This document shows positions 42,324 through 52,960 of a stretch of 64,000 bases of DNA, piece after piece. The translations under genes were made by a program, and so were the position numbers. Each line of letters starts with the position of its first letter. Within the stretch, counting starts at the first letter, position 1. The stretch lies in assembly GCA_964019425.1 (NCBI GenBank), contig OZ025787.1, positions 434,001 through 498,000 on the forward strand, written 5' to 3'. Origin of the DNA: Flectonema sp. DT1601 (Eukaryota > Euglenozoa > Diplonemea > Diplonemida > Diplonemidae). The notes beneath the pieces were generated by a model that did not search any database, was not told where the DNA came from, and worked only from the letters and a program-made list of their open reading frames with translations.

Positions 42324-44946
42324 GCTTTCAGTTTTTCATTACATTGTCCCCAACACAGTTCGAAAAAAAAAAAAAAGCAGATGCATCTGTGTTGGAGAAA
42401 AAAGGCTAGGTTTTGTCTTTTCTTTTTTCAAAAGTCCCTGCTCTCAGCTCTGCTTCAGGTGAGAGGACATTTGCTGTCCCTCAGCCCCTATTTTTTCCCT
42501 CTCTTTTTTTATATTTATTATGGTTTTTCAATGTACAAAACAAAAATTGGTAAAAAAATAACAAACAGAACTCAAATTGTTTTATTTTTGCGTCGTCACT
42601 TTTATGTTTTTCAAAAAAAAAATGAAATAAAAAAAGTGAAAAGTACTATAGTTATATCTATTTTCAGGAAATCTTTTTGGGAATTATTATACACAAACAA
42701 AGCCACGAAAAAAAAGAGCATTTGCTGGTTTTCTGAAGTTTAAAAAAAAAAAAACCAATTTTTTTTTATCTCTTTAACCTTGAAAAAAAAAACCATTTAA
42801 CAAAAATAAACTTTATCTATTCACATGTAGACCACATGTGAACCATATAGCTGAATTTCAATTTTTTTAATTTTAATTTTATTTTTATTTGTTTTTTTTT
42901 TTTTTATTCAAACCAAAACAACCCACATCTTTACATCTTTTTTTATAATCGGCAATTAAAAAAAAAAAAAAAAAAAAAAAAAACAAATTTGCGACATGCC
43001 CGGCATGTAAACTCGATCGCTATGTTGTCGAGTGTGCTAAGTTTACATACGACTTTCTTTTTTTTAAAAAAAATTTTTTTTTGAGGTCCGACAAAGAATT
43101 CTTTTTGTCAGGATGGATAAGAACATATAGATAGGTAGATCCCATTCTCAAGTTATTGTTTAGAAGCTAGCCTTTAGGTTAACTCATCGTAGCATGAGTT
43201 ATGTGAATCAGACCTTTATTGATTACGTGTGCGGTATTTTACATTTCTACATTACTTGATAATTAGCCCTCCTCGAGTAGTTTCCCCCCCTTTTTTCCCC
43301 TCCTTTTCTTTGATACTCGTGGTAGTGAATAAACTACATTCTGATATAGCTCTATGCGTTTTAAAAGTGTTGGGTTCTGAAACCTTGTTGAATAACAGCG
43401 GTACAGTCCGTAGTCCGACTGCGTAACGGAGTCACACAGCATTATTCTGTATTTTTTTTAAAAAAAAAAATATTTTTGAAATTGGAAAAAAAACGAAAAA
43501 AAACACTAAAATACTTGGTGATCTGACTCTCTCTCTTTCAACCACATTATCGCGGGGTATACATCCTGGTTAGACTTCACTATTTCTTTTTCGATAAATA
43601 AATAAATAAATGAATATTTTTTCAACGTGATTTTTTTTTTTTTTATTTTTTTATGTCTGACTGTAATACAAAATATATAACAGCTTTCTTCCCAGCTGCT
43701 TCTTGAAGTGTATTGGCGTTGAAAGTTTATTCCCCTACTGTAGTAGTTGTAATTTTTTTTGAAAAAAAAAAAAAAAAAACTTTCGTTCGGATCTACTCTT
43801 TTTTTTTTTTTTTTTTTTTCATTTTTTGTAGGCCCCCAATTGCGATTTCTTATTGTTATTTGTGATATTTTTAGGTAAAGTGTTCTCCCAATGTTTTTTT
43901 TTTGTTTGCAATGGAAAGAAAAAAAAAGTTAAAAGCGGTGTATCGCAAATAGCAGTAAAATGCAAACCCGTTTTCTTACACGTACTTATTTGCTTCGACC
44001 AACCCGAACCCCTCAAATGAAACTCCCCCCAGATTCTTTTACGAAATTTGCAGAGTGTTTACCAATACTAATGTAATAGTTGTATTGCCGTAATTATGCT
44101 CACACAGTTGACTCCCAGACTTCGCGCTGTTCCGTTTGTGAGAAAAAAAAATTTAAATTTATATTTTAATATTAAAAATTCAGATATTCTGGTGTTGACA
44201 ATTTAATTTTATATTTGCGATTATCTCTTTTTATTCACACCTTGAGAAAACTACTAATGTCAAGTTTTCAACATGTATTTTTGTGATGTGATTAGTTTTA
44301 TATCTCAGTAGTTGTGGACCGAATGACGGGTTGCACCCACTGTGAGATTTCTTCAGAAAATTTGACTTCCCTTACTTTCGATAAAATGAATAAAATAATT
44401 TTTTACGGCGAACTCTCTTTGTGAGAAAGCTATTGGCGTTGGTCTACTAAGGCACTCTGAAGTATTTTTCGCTGTTAATTACGTGAACATAGAAGTGAAG
44501 ACAGAACAGAGAACACGATGCGAGAGCTACAAAATCAAATTCTCGACTTATGTATTATCCGAATTAACCATTCGAGCAACTATACAGTAAACTCATATTT
44601 AGGGTCCGGCGCAGTTATGACCTTAAACTGACTGTCATCTTACCTGATCCTTTTGGTTTTCATTTCTTGCTGAGTGATATGGCTATGTGCTGCCCAAATC
44701 TTTTGTGGTACATTTCTAAAGCTTTTCGGTAAGCCCACAGTACACTTATAATGCTTTGGACAACTGGGGGTGAACGATCCTCGGTACTGTTCCGGGGTTT
44801 TCTATTTTCTTTCGTGGAGTGTGGGCATATGGCACATGTGGTCGTATTATAAAGAAAGATGTATATGAAAGAAAGAAGATTTTTTATTTTTTTTCACCTT
44901 CCCCCCACTCCCAGATCGTTTCTTTTTTATTTTCTTTTCTTGTTTA

Positions 44947-45095
44947 CAACCTGTTAGCCTCTGGGCAAGGTGGAGGCTGGAAGTCGATCACTTCCAGCCA
45001 ATACTATGAAACTACAATCTTCGCGATTGGGTCCTTACTGATGCGGGCTACCCAGACCCCTCGTAGTCATCAGTTTGTATTTTGCTAACTAACTA
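44947..45095 (+). ncRNA. Candidate structured RNA (unnamed)
   Basis: A GC-richer island holds three local hairpins in a row. The first has a perfect 10-bp stem, GGCTGGAAGT (44975-44984) with its complement at 44990-44999. The second is CAATC/GATTG (45015-45029). The third pairs ACTGATG (45037-45043) with CATCAGT (45068-45074), with an inner CTA/TAG. GTTAG near 44953 could close against CTAAC near 45086. No known family was recognised, the strand is assumed, and a repeat or chance structure is possible. Confidence 0.3.
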
Positions 45096-45103
45096 ACTAA
45101 CTC
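45084..45103. repeat. Short (CTAA)n tract
   Basis: About four units of the tetranucleotide directly follow the candidate structured RNA. Confidence 0.7.
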
Positions 45104-45928
45104 ATATTCTAACTTATGGTTAAATTCGCATTCAGAACTGGTGAATATGAAAAAATTCCTTGTGTGTGGGAAAAAAAAAAAAAAAAAAAAAAAACCACAA
45201 CACCAGATTTGCAATTATGTGTCTATTTTGTTTCTCCTTATTTGCGTTTCTTCTTTGCAGTAACTTGCCTTTTGCCGTTCTGTTGAGTAAAGAGAGCTTT
45301 CGCTCTCGGCTTGTCAGGTTATTACAGCAAGAGTGTTGGCATAGAACCGGCTACTCGCGCTCTTTTTGTTTTGGCAGATTATTAGTAGGTACGTTTGTTA
45401 TCTGAATATAACAAAGTTGATCTCTCTGAGTCTTTTTTCCCTCTTTTTTTTTTGTTTATTGCTCCTGTTTCTTCCTTTTCTTATTTTATGTTGACATATC
45501 GTCGCAAACTCTTAACGGTTGGGTTTTTTGAAATTAGCTGATGAGTTATGTCAGAAAAAAAAAAGAAAATTTAGTTTTTTTCTTTTAAAAAAAATTCCTT
45601 TTCAGTAAAATAGTATCAATTTTTAAAAAAAAAAATGAATTGTTTAAATTTTCTTTTCACCTATTCTTTTTCTCTTTGTAGTTACTAATTTACGTAACAG
45701 TAGGCAGTCGCGGGACCTCTTTGTGTGTCCTTGTTGTCTGCGTTCCTTCGTCGTCAAATCGGTGAAGGAAGATACATATACATGATTATCCTTAACCTCA
45801 TAAAATAGTAGTAAGCAAGGAGTGAACCCACATCATTGAACGCTTATCCACGAACCTTATGGGGGAACAGAGGTGAAATATATCCCGAAAGGCGGAATCG
45901 AACAGAACTGAAAAAAAATCATTAATTT

Positions 45929-45969
<41 letters not shown>

Positions 45970-46213
45970 TTTTCTTTTTGATGTAGCCTTAGCTCACTCA
46001 TTTCTTTTCCCCCCCAGTTCTCCTTTTCCCTGAAATCCCAGCGTGATTTTAGTCTTCTAGTTTCGTAGGAACTCATGTTATTATTTCTGATTCCTTACTC
46101 TCGTTAAAACTATTTCTTAATACAGAATGTAAGTGTACTTTATGAACTAATTATATGTAGGGATGATATATCAATTATTGTAAAACTTATTCTTTTTATT
46201 TTACAGAAGCAGG

Positions 46214-47401
46214 ATGAGATCTGAAAAACAAGCTCAGTTAATAAAAAATGATCATCTCCTTCAAGCTTGCAGAGACGGTTGTCTAAAAACTGTTCAGACA
46301 GCTATTGATGATGGTGGAGAGTTAGACCATGCTGGTGGTGTATTTGGAGAAACACCACTACATGCGGCATGTGGAAAAGGATCACTGCCAGTAGTCCAGG
46401 CACTGATAGAAGCTGGTGCTGATGTGAGAGCAAGATGTGAAAGGAATGGCACACCACTACACGAGGCTGCATTTGGTAATCACATTCCTGTTGTGAAGTG
46501 GATGGTTGCCAACACGAATTGTCGTCTTCTTGCCAAAAACACTAACGGAATGACACCTGAGCGGTCAGCAAAATCACAACGACACCACAAATGCGCTGAA
46601 CTTCTCAAAAAGGCTGCTGAGACTAGAAAGTCTCTATCTCCACAGAGATCAGCTCCATCTCAGTCACCTGTTAAAAGCGAACCACCCAAACCGGATATTG
46701 AACTCCTTACTACGGCTGACTCGTTTTTGAAATCTCTTTCACCCGCCATCTGTACCTGGTCTGATTTACATCGTCAATATTCGATTATTTCAAAAGTCAT
46801 TCCACTTCTTGAGAAGGCAGTCTCAATAGCTCCCAACTCCGAATCCGGCTGCAGTCGAAATGCTTTACTTGCTGCGATGTTTAACATGTCGGAAGAAGAA
46901 GTGAGACGTGTGTTTGAAAAAGAAAATACTGAAGAGACAAAAGAAGAGAGGGAAGGGCTACCACCAGAACCCTCCGACAATAAAACTGAAAATATAATCG
47001 ACAATAAAGAAGAGCAACATATCGATCCTGTAGATGAACCTGAAATAGCAGTAGCCACACCTGACGTTGTTCTTGAACAGACTGAAGTAGTTGAGAAGGT
47101 GCGTGACGATGTTGAGACTGAAGTTCAGCCTGCAGGTGATGAAACCCCTCAGCAGGAACCACCAAGTCCGGCACCAGTCCCTCCTGCACCTCCAACACTT
47201 CCATCACCTCCATCACCGCAATCAATGGATGAAAGTATTACAAAACCTGAATCTCAGTCTCAGTCTCAATCTCAACCTGAACCTCAAACAGATACCGCTG
47301 AGGAAGCAGAGTGGGAATGTCTTCATTGTCATTTCGAAAACAGTCCCAGTGACAACGAGTGTTCTATTTGTTGTGAACCGAAAGGTTCCCCCGCAGACTA
47401 A
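46214..47401 (+). CDS. Ankyrin-repeat protein with C-terminal RanBP2-type zinc finger
   Basis: A single-exon ORF of 395 residues with its start 8 bp after TTTTTATTTTACAG (ending 46206). Ankyrin repeats span ~12-135; clear ones are GETPLHAACGKGSLPVVQAL and GTPLHEAAFGNHIPVVKWMV. A helical middle (~165-235) follows, then a long acidic/Pro-rich linker with an SQ run. The last ~30 residues contain WECLHCHFENSPSDNECSIC, an exact W-x-C-x2-C-x3-N-x6-C-x2-C RanBP2-type finger, which in other proteins binds Ran, ubiquitin chains or RNA. The combination suggests a scaffold with ubiquitin- or RNA-binding ability. Confidence 0.85.
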   Translation: MRSEKQAQLIKNDHLLQACRDGCLKTVQTAIDDGGELDHAGGVFGETPLHAACGKGSLPVVQALIEAGADVRARCERNGTPLHEAAFGNHIPVVKWMVANTNCRLLAKNTNGMTPERSAKSQRHHKCAELLKKAAETRKSLSPQRSAPSQSPVKSEPPKPDIELLTTADSFLKSLSPAICTWSDLHRQYSIISKVIPLLEKAVSIAPNSESGCSRNALLAAMFNMSEEEVRRVFEKENTEETKEEREGLPPEPSDNKTENIIDNKEEQHIDPVDEPEIAVATPDVVLEQTEVVEKVRDDVETEVQPAGDETPQQEPPSPAPVPPAPPTLPSPPSPQSMDESITKPESQSQSQSQPEPQTDTAEEAEWECLHCHFENSPSDNECSICCEPKGSPAD

Positions 47402-47480
47402 TATTCACCACATTATTCATATTCTTTCTGAAAGATTAAACTAAAAATCTTGCCAACATCGCTCACGGAGCCAATCCTTT

Positions 47481-47526
<46 letters not shown>

Positions 47527-47815
47527 TTCTGTCGGCCAGAGGCTTTTAGTTTAGGAGACCTATTGCGGTTAACGGTACGGCCTGTCTCACATTTGTTGTA
47601 TTGTAAATTATCCTTTAGTTACAGTTCAAGTTACGTTTGATTAGAGCTTTTCTTGTTTTTCTCTTTTACTTGTTTTTTTGATTACTGACACTGTGTGATA
47701 CTTGATGTGTTTATGTTGGTGTGTTATAATAATAACAACAACACTAACACAATAGATTGTTCTTTACAGCCATTTGTATCTTATTATACATCTCACAGAA
47801 ATATATATTAACAAA
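47402..47815. other. Spacer, nothing recognised
   Basis: 3' and 5' untranslated-type sequence without long homopolymers. Acceptor candidates TTCTTTACAG (ending 47769) and CTCACAG precede the next start. Confidence 0.5.
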
Positions 47816-49181
47816 ATGAGGTCGTTATGTGTTATCGTAGCAGCGAGTCTGGTATCGAATGTCGCGGGCCTTTGCACTGGAAAATCGAACACACCGATAT
47901 GTGCAGCGGCATCTCAATGTGACGACATGTGTGATGGCGGGCTCAAGTGCAGTGATATGGCGGCTGCCTTTGGATGTGCTGCAGTAACAGGTTTTTCAAA
48001 TTGCCCTCAAAAATGCCCTTGCACTTGTCCTCCAGGTGCCCCTGTACCATCACCAACTTCAGCAAAGACAGGAAGTTGTACAGGAAAAGGATCATGCAGT
48101 ACTCAGTTAGCACAGTGGCAGATTGAATCTGTACTCGAGAGACACAATGCTTTTAGAGCTTATCACGGAGCTTGTCCGTTGACATATAAACAAAGTATTG
48201 CTGATTACTCTATCACAAGTACTGGTTTTCAACAAACATGCTCAACGGGAACACTTAACCATAACAAACCACCTCAATATGCTGGGGGTACTCTAGGTGA
48301 GAATCTTGCGATGGCAGGAGGTCCTAAAGATGTTCATAATTACGATCCAGCTGACGGTGTTATGAACTGGTATTGCTCTGAAGAACCATGTTGGAGTTAT
48401 GCTTCTTCTTCAGAGTCTGACGTAACAGGTCACTTTACTCAGGTGGTTTGGAAAGAAAGTTCAACAGTCGGATGTGCTTTGTGTCAGAGAGGTGGTGGTA
48501 CGTCGTATGATGTGTTTCTAATTTGTAATTATGAAGCCGCTGGTAACTCAGCAAGAGTTCAGGGAATAGGTAGTCCTTATGAGACGAATGTCGGAGGTGT
48601 TGGAACAGCAGCCAGCGGTTGTTCGGCTTCTCCGACAACTTCCGCTCCGGCTCCAACAACACCAGCGCCTGCAGGTTCGACCTCTGCACCTGGTGTGCCA
48701 CCAACGCCGGCACCAGCAGGTTCGACTTCTGCACCTGGTGTGCCACCAACACCGGCACCGGCAGGTTCGACTTCTGCGCCTGGTGTGCCAACAACACCAG
48801 CGCCAGCAGGTTCGACTTCTGCACCTGGTGCCCAGTCGACACCTTCACCACAAAGTTCTGTTTCCTCATCAACGAATAAAACTTCAGTATGTTTTCTTAT
48901 ATTTTATTCGCACTTATCCACAATCTAGTAATGTAAGACACAACTAAACCTTTCTATAACAGGATGATGATGGAACCCCTGCCTGGGTCTGGATAGCTAT
49001 AGTTTGTGGTGTAGCTCTCTTTATCGGATGTATTGTTATACTTTATATGGTTTATTTATTACGTAGAACTGGTCCGAAAGCTGGTCCACTACTGAACGAC
49101 ATATCGAATGAGCTTCCTCATGAAGAAGTTCCGAGGGATCGAAGAGAAATGCAACTCCGTGATACGACTGTTAAGGTGTAA
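47816..49181 (+). CDS. Membrane-anchored CAP (SCP/PR-1) domain protein, two exons
   Basis: Exons 47816-48886 and 48963-49181. The intron (76 bp) has a GTATGT donor and a TAACAG acceptor and is in phase 0; 429 residues. A TTG further upstream in frame is not used. The protein begins with a signal peptide (MRSLCVIVAASLVSNVAG) and a small Cys-rich module (~20-75). The CAP domain (~105-265) follows, with HNAFRAYHGACPL, the signature GHFTQVVWKES and a second signature ending CNYEAAGN. A Pro/Thr/Ser stalk carries about four SAPGV-PTPAPAGST repeats. The second exon supplies the membrane helix (WVWIAIVCGVALFIGCIVIL) and a ~45-residue cytosolic tail. Without splicing the protein would be soluble, so the intron decides anchoring. 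Confidence 0.85.
48650..48840 (+). repeat. 45-bp coding repeat in the CAP protein stalk
   Basis: About four units encode a 15-residue Pro/Ala/Ser/Thr repeat (GSTSAPGVPPTPAPA). The units are nearly identical at DNA level and likely variable in number. It is a mucin-like stalk rich in potential O-glycosylation sites. Confidence 0.8.
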
Positions 49182-49880
49182 ATAAAAAAAAAAAGTCGAT
49201 TATCCGAATGTACGCAAACTCGCCATGCACAGGTATTCAGAGTAGAGGGTGCGTCCCCCCACAGTCCCTTTCGTCTAACTTTTGCCTGTGATGTTAATGA
49301 ATGAACCTCCAGACAGATATACAAACAAACAACCAAATAGGAGTAATTAGTATAACCATAAATACAGATCGACTTTGCAATCAAATAGTTCTTTTTTTTT
49401 TTTTTAATATTTTTATTTAAATTTTAATTTTTTTTATACGTCATTGGCGTGGAACACATACATCCTGAAGTGGAATCTGAAGGTGCGCACCTTCCCTAGA
49501 ATCGAAGTCTAAGAAAATAGTAAACTTTTATTATCCTAACAAGACCTCTTTATATGGAGGTTCTGCGGGAACATTTTATTCTTTTTATGATTGGCTTGCT
49601 TTACTCGTGAGGATTTCTACAGCATGGGAGGGGGGGAGGTTTTTAATTATTTTCTCCAAAAAAAAAAGTTTGTTTTATACCCAAACATCACCTTGTCTTA
49701 ATTGATGCTAGTTATTCGTTATAATTATTATGTTTTTTCATTTTTTTTTTTTTTTTTTTTTTTCCCCCAATCACTGTGTCGTGACATACCGACTGTTTAC
49801 TGACCCCTCCTCTTGGGCATGCCTGGGATTCGGTAGATCGCCGTCCTTAATTAGTGTGGATGTAACACCTTTGTTGATTT

Positions 49881-49925
<45 letters not shown>

Positions 49926-51115
49926 TTTTTTTGTTTTTCGAGTTTGTTTTCAACAACGGTAGTGTTCTTCCTTTAAATAAATAATCCTTTTTCTACATCA
50001 TGTGAACAGAAATCGTATTCTTACGGAGACACACAATGTACAATCTTGCCCCAGCTTTCTAGTAGGGCGTGGAAACTGTGACTTGGTGGGTGTACAGATC
50101 TCTTGTATAACTTGCAGCCTTTTGATGGATTTGGGTCTCAATGAACAAAAATTGTATCTTATCCACGATGAATAAAACCTTGCAGAGTCGTCTTCAGTTC
50201 TTAAAATTGACCTTTATACTCTGTTCTTGTGTCTTTTCTTTTTCTTTTTCTTTTTTCTTTTTTTTTTTAAACGAACATTGCTTCTCTGGGCGCAAGAACT
50301 AAAAAAAAAAAGAAAAAATAAAAAAAGGAAGATATTGATACTCATGGAACCAACTTAGTTTTGTTGGTAACTATTCTAAGCCTATTTAATGTTTCTGTTC
50401 TGTTCTGTTTATATTGAATTGTATGTCGAGTCCTAAGTCGAGTAGGCGCTGCTTAACTGCCCCCCCAATCTTGATGTTGCTGATGGGATTGCATGGGAAA
50501 TATGATTCCTTTTTTTTTTTTTCCCCCCTTCTTTTCTTTTTGAAGTAAATAATCTTAGCAAGAATCGTGATTTCTTTGTTTTGGGTAAATCTGCGATTTA
50601 CCTTTCTTTATTTTTAAATGAATAATATAACAATCTATCGACAACGCACGGATGTTGTTAGGCTTACTGGTCTGTATCCATTTCGCAGATGGAATATTTT
50701 TGTAACCAGACTACAGCTTCAAAATGCTATTAGTGACATGTTAGGCTCGCTAGGTAACTATTTAATTAACTGTATTGACGTGGTCCCTTTACTGGGAGGG
50801 GTAATGAGTAGGACAGACTGTCCCCCTACTTTCTTCGCTGGAGGGGAATGGTCGGAAAATTTTTTTTTTATTTTTCTGAAACCAGCCATTATTTGTTTGT
50901 TGTCCTACGATTTTTTTGCATTTTATTTTTTTGATCGACTGATGACTATTAACACTTGCTATTTAATCCTAGACGTGTCGTTTAGTACGAATCTGTTAAT
51001 CCGTTGTAGTCATGTTCCAAATGTGACCTTTTTCAACAAGTAAAATACGAAGAGCTCGACGTGATATTTTTATTTAATTTAATTATTTACTTTAAGCTAT
51101 CGCTCTTATTTCAAT
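49182..51115. other. 1.9-kb spacer with long T-runs
   Basis: Contains T-runs of about 22 and 40 bases (49741-49763, 49885-49924) and a perfect 16-bp palindrome at 49479-49494. One 141-codon ORF (50618-51043) crosses a T-run and has no family signal, so it is not called. The La gene starts at 51116. Confidence 0.5.
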
Positions 51116-52197
51116 ATGGGAATCACTGATGAACAGAAGGCTGCTTTGAGCAAGCAGATTTGCTACTACTTTTCCGACTCCAACATCATGGATGACAAGT
51201 ACTTGTTAGGTAAGGTTAAAGACAATGCTGAGGGATGGGTTGAGTTGGCTGTGTTGGCGAGATTCAACAAACTTAAGCAAATTACAACTGAGATTCCAGA
51301 AATCGCAGCAAGCTTGGAAGGAGCTGAAGGTCTAGTACTGAGCGAAGATAAGACGAAGATTAGAAGAACTCAACCACTTCCAACAGAATGGAACCCAGCA
51401 CCTCGTACTATCTACGTAAAGGGTTTACCTGAGGAGGAAGAAGTCGATGTGTTGACTGAATTCTTCACCAAGTTCGGTAAGGTTAATAAAGTAGCAAAGA
51501 GATCATTCAGAGGAAAGCCAAAGGAAGGTCAGTCAAGATGGAAGAAATCAGCCTATGTTGAGTTCTCTACCGAAGAAGAAGCAGCAAAGGCGATTGCGGA
51601 ACTTACAGTCTACAAGGAAGGTGATGAGAAGCTCGTTGTCATGAGTCAGGAAGCTCACCAAAAGGAAGTTGCACAGTACGAAAGACCATCAAAGGAGAAG
51701 CGTGCAAGAGATGAAGATGATGACGGCAGAGGAACCAAAGACATCAAGGTAGACCTTCCGGAGATGGCAAGTGTTCGTTTCGCAGGAGTCGGTGACGCTG
51801 GATTCACCGTCGTAAAGGCTGAACTTGAAAAGAAGGTTTCAAGAGCTCGTTTCTGCGTCGTAGCTGACGGTGTCGCCACTGTTATGTTGGACACCAAGGA
51901 AGACGCAGATGCCGTAATGGCTGCTGTATGTGGTTGAAATTTTATTTTTGATCAAAACAAAAACAAAAACAAAAACATTAATATACACAGAACGCCGAGA
52001 CTCCATTCGTATTCGAGGGAACCACCCCAAAGGAGTGCACTCGTCTTGAAGGAGAAGAGGAAGTCACCTTCAGAACTGAAATGAACGCCAAGGTTGCTGA
52101 GTTGAGAGCCAAGCAAAGAAGTGGAGGTGGTGGTAAGAAGGGAGGAAAGAAGGGAGGACGTAAGGGAGGAAAGGGAAAGGGAAAGGGAAGAAGATAA
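51116..52197 (+). CDS. La: La protein (RNA polymerase III transcript chaperone), two exons
   Basis: Exons 51116-51925 and 51991-52197. The intron (65 bp) has a GTATGT donor and an ACACAG acceptor, phase 0; 338 residues. The La motif (~5-88) has KQICYYFSDSNIMDDKYLLG and SEDKTKIRRTQPLP. RRM1 (~98-175) has RTIYVKGLP and SAYVEFSTEEEA. A second RRM-like region (~218-300) crosses the exon junction. A Gly/Lys-rich tail (KKGGKKGGRKGG-type) ends the protein. La binds 3' UUU-OH ends of Pol III transcripts in the nucleus. Reading through the intron would stop after two residues and lose the second half of the C-terminal RRM and the basic tail, so splicing is expected. C/G-richer codons suggest high expression. 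Confidence 0.93.
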
Positions 52198-52769
52198 AAT
52201 AAATACTTCTTAGTGTTCGGTCCCCTTCTAAGTTGGTTTTTTACAATTTAAAAAAAAAAAAAAAAACAACTTTTATCTTATCTTATATGTGTCAATTTCT
52301 TTTCCACTTTTATTTATTTTCCCCCGCTGTGGAGAAACAATGTATCGAGCCCGCTCACAGAACAAAAAAAAAAAAAAAAAAATACTAATTTCCCAATACT
52401 TGAGTTTTCGCATGCTAGCCACGGGCAAGAGAAATGAATTTACTCTCGGAGCCTTGTAGTTTCTTTGCTACATTTAGTTTTCGCATTAGTAACCCATCAA
52501 ATTCTTATCAGTTTCTTTACAATTTCTACATAAGCCATCATATGCCTGTTTCCTGTTTTTGTAAACTAGCAAGTTCGACTTGTGTTTTAGTCGACGCAAA
52601 AACCAACCGACATATGTACTGCTTGTGAAGCAAGGATAATAAAAGAACGGGGGAAAAAAAAAAAAAAAAAATAATAATAATAACGGAATTAAGGCGGTAC
52701 TTAGCTATCCGCCGCCTTTTTTCAAAAGAAAAGAAAAAAAGAATAAAGAAGAATAAAGAAGATTAGTAT

Positions 52770-52805
<36 letters not shown>

Positions 52806-52960
52806 TTTACCTCTCCTGCGTTATTACGTTAGGCTCCATTGTTCTCAAGTGAAAGGATGCTGTGGTTTAGTTACTGTTGTACCTTTTATTATTGTCTTAT
52901 ATGTACTTGTTAACCCAGTAAAGTAGTATCAAAAAAAACCAAAAAAAAAACAAACAAACT
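52198..52960. other. Spacer with A-runs and a terminator-like hairpin
   Basis: A-runs occur at about 52250-52266, 52363-52381, 52653-52669 and 52770-52803. One short hairpin with a T-tail is listed separately. No ORF with family signal. Confidence 0.5.
52691..52722 (+). other. Hairpin followed by T-run (terminator-like)
   Basis: AAGGCGG (52691-52697) pairs with CCGCCTT (52712-52718), followed by four more T. The shape resembles the end of a short Pol III-type transcript, but no RNA gene is seen upstream. It may be chance. Confidence 0.3.

Larger units (their letters stand above)
34613..46213. other. 11.6-kb region without convincing genes
   Basis: Long A and T homopolymers break up the sequence, and the only ORFs are Phe/Leu/Ser- or Lys-rich products of these runs. 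Within it are two local duplications and several strong hairpins (37212-37249, 38335-38368, 42991-43052, 44975-44999), plus a 16-bp palindrome at 36101-36116. No tRNA, rRNA, U6 or known snRNA core was recognised. A polypyrimidine/CAG acceptor for the next gene ends at 46206. It may contain non-coding RNA genes, long untranslated sequence or decayed repeats; I cannot tell which. Confidence 0.6.

Noticed and set aside
42267-42743. 158-residue ORF
   Set aside because: The start is poly-Phe from a long T-run; composition follows homopolymers and no domain is present.
41186-44335. Shared 14-mer CCGTCATTCGGTCC at about 41188 and, inverted, at about 44318
   Set aside because: No similarity beyond the 14-mer; chance matches of this length are expected in 64 kb.
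50618-51043. 141-residue ORF upstream of La
   Set aside because: It crosses a T-run as poly-Phe, lacks a clear acceptor and has no recognisable domain; could be untranslated leader.
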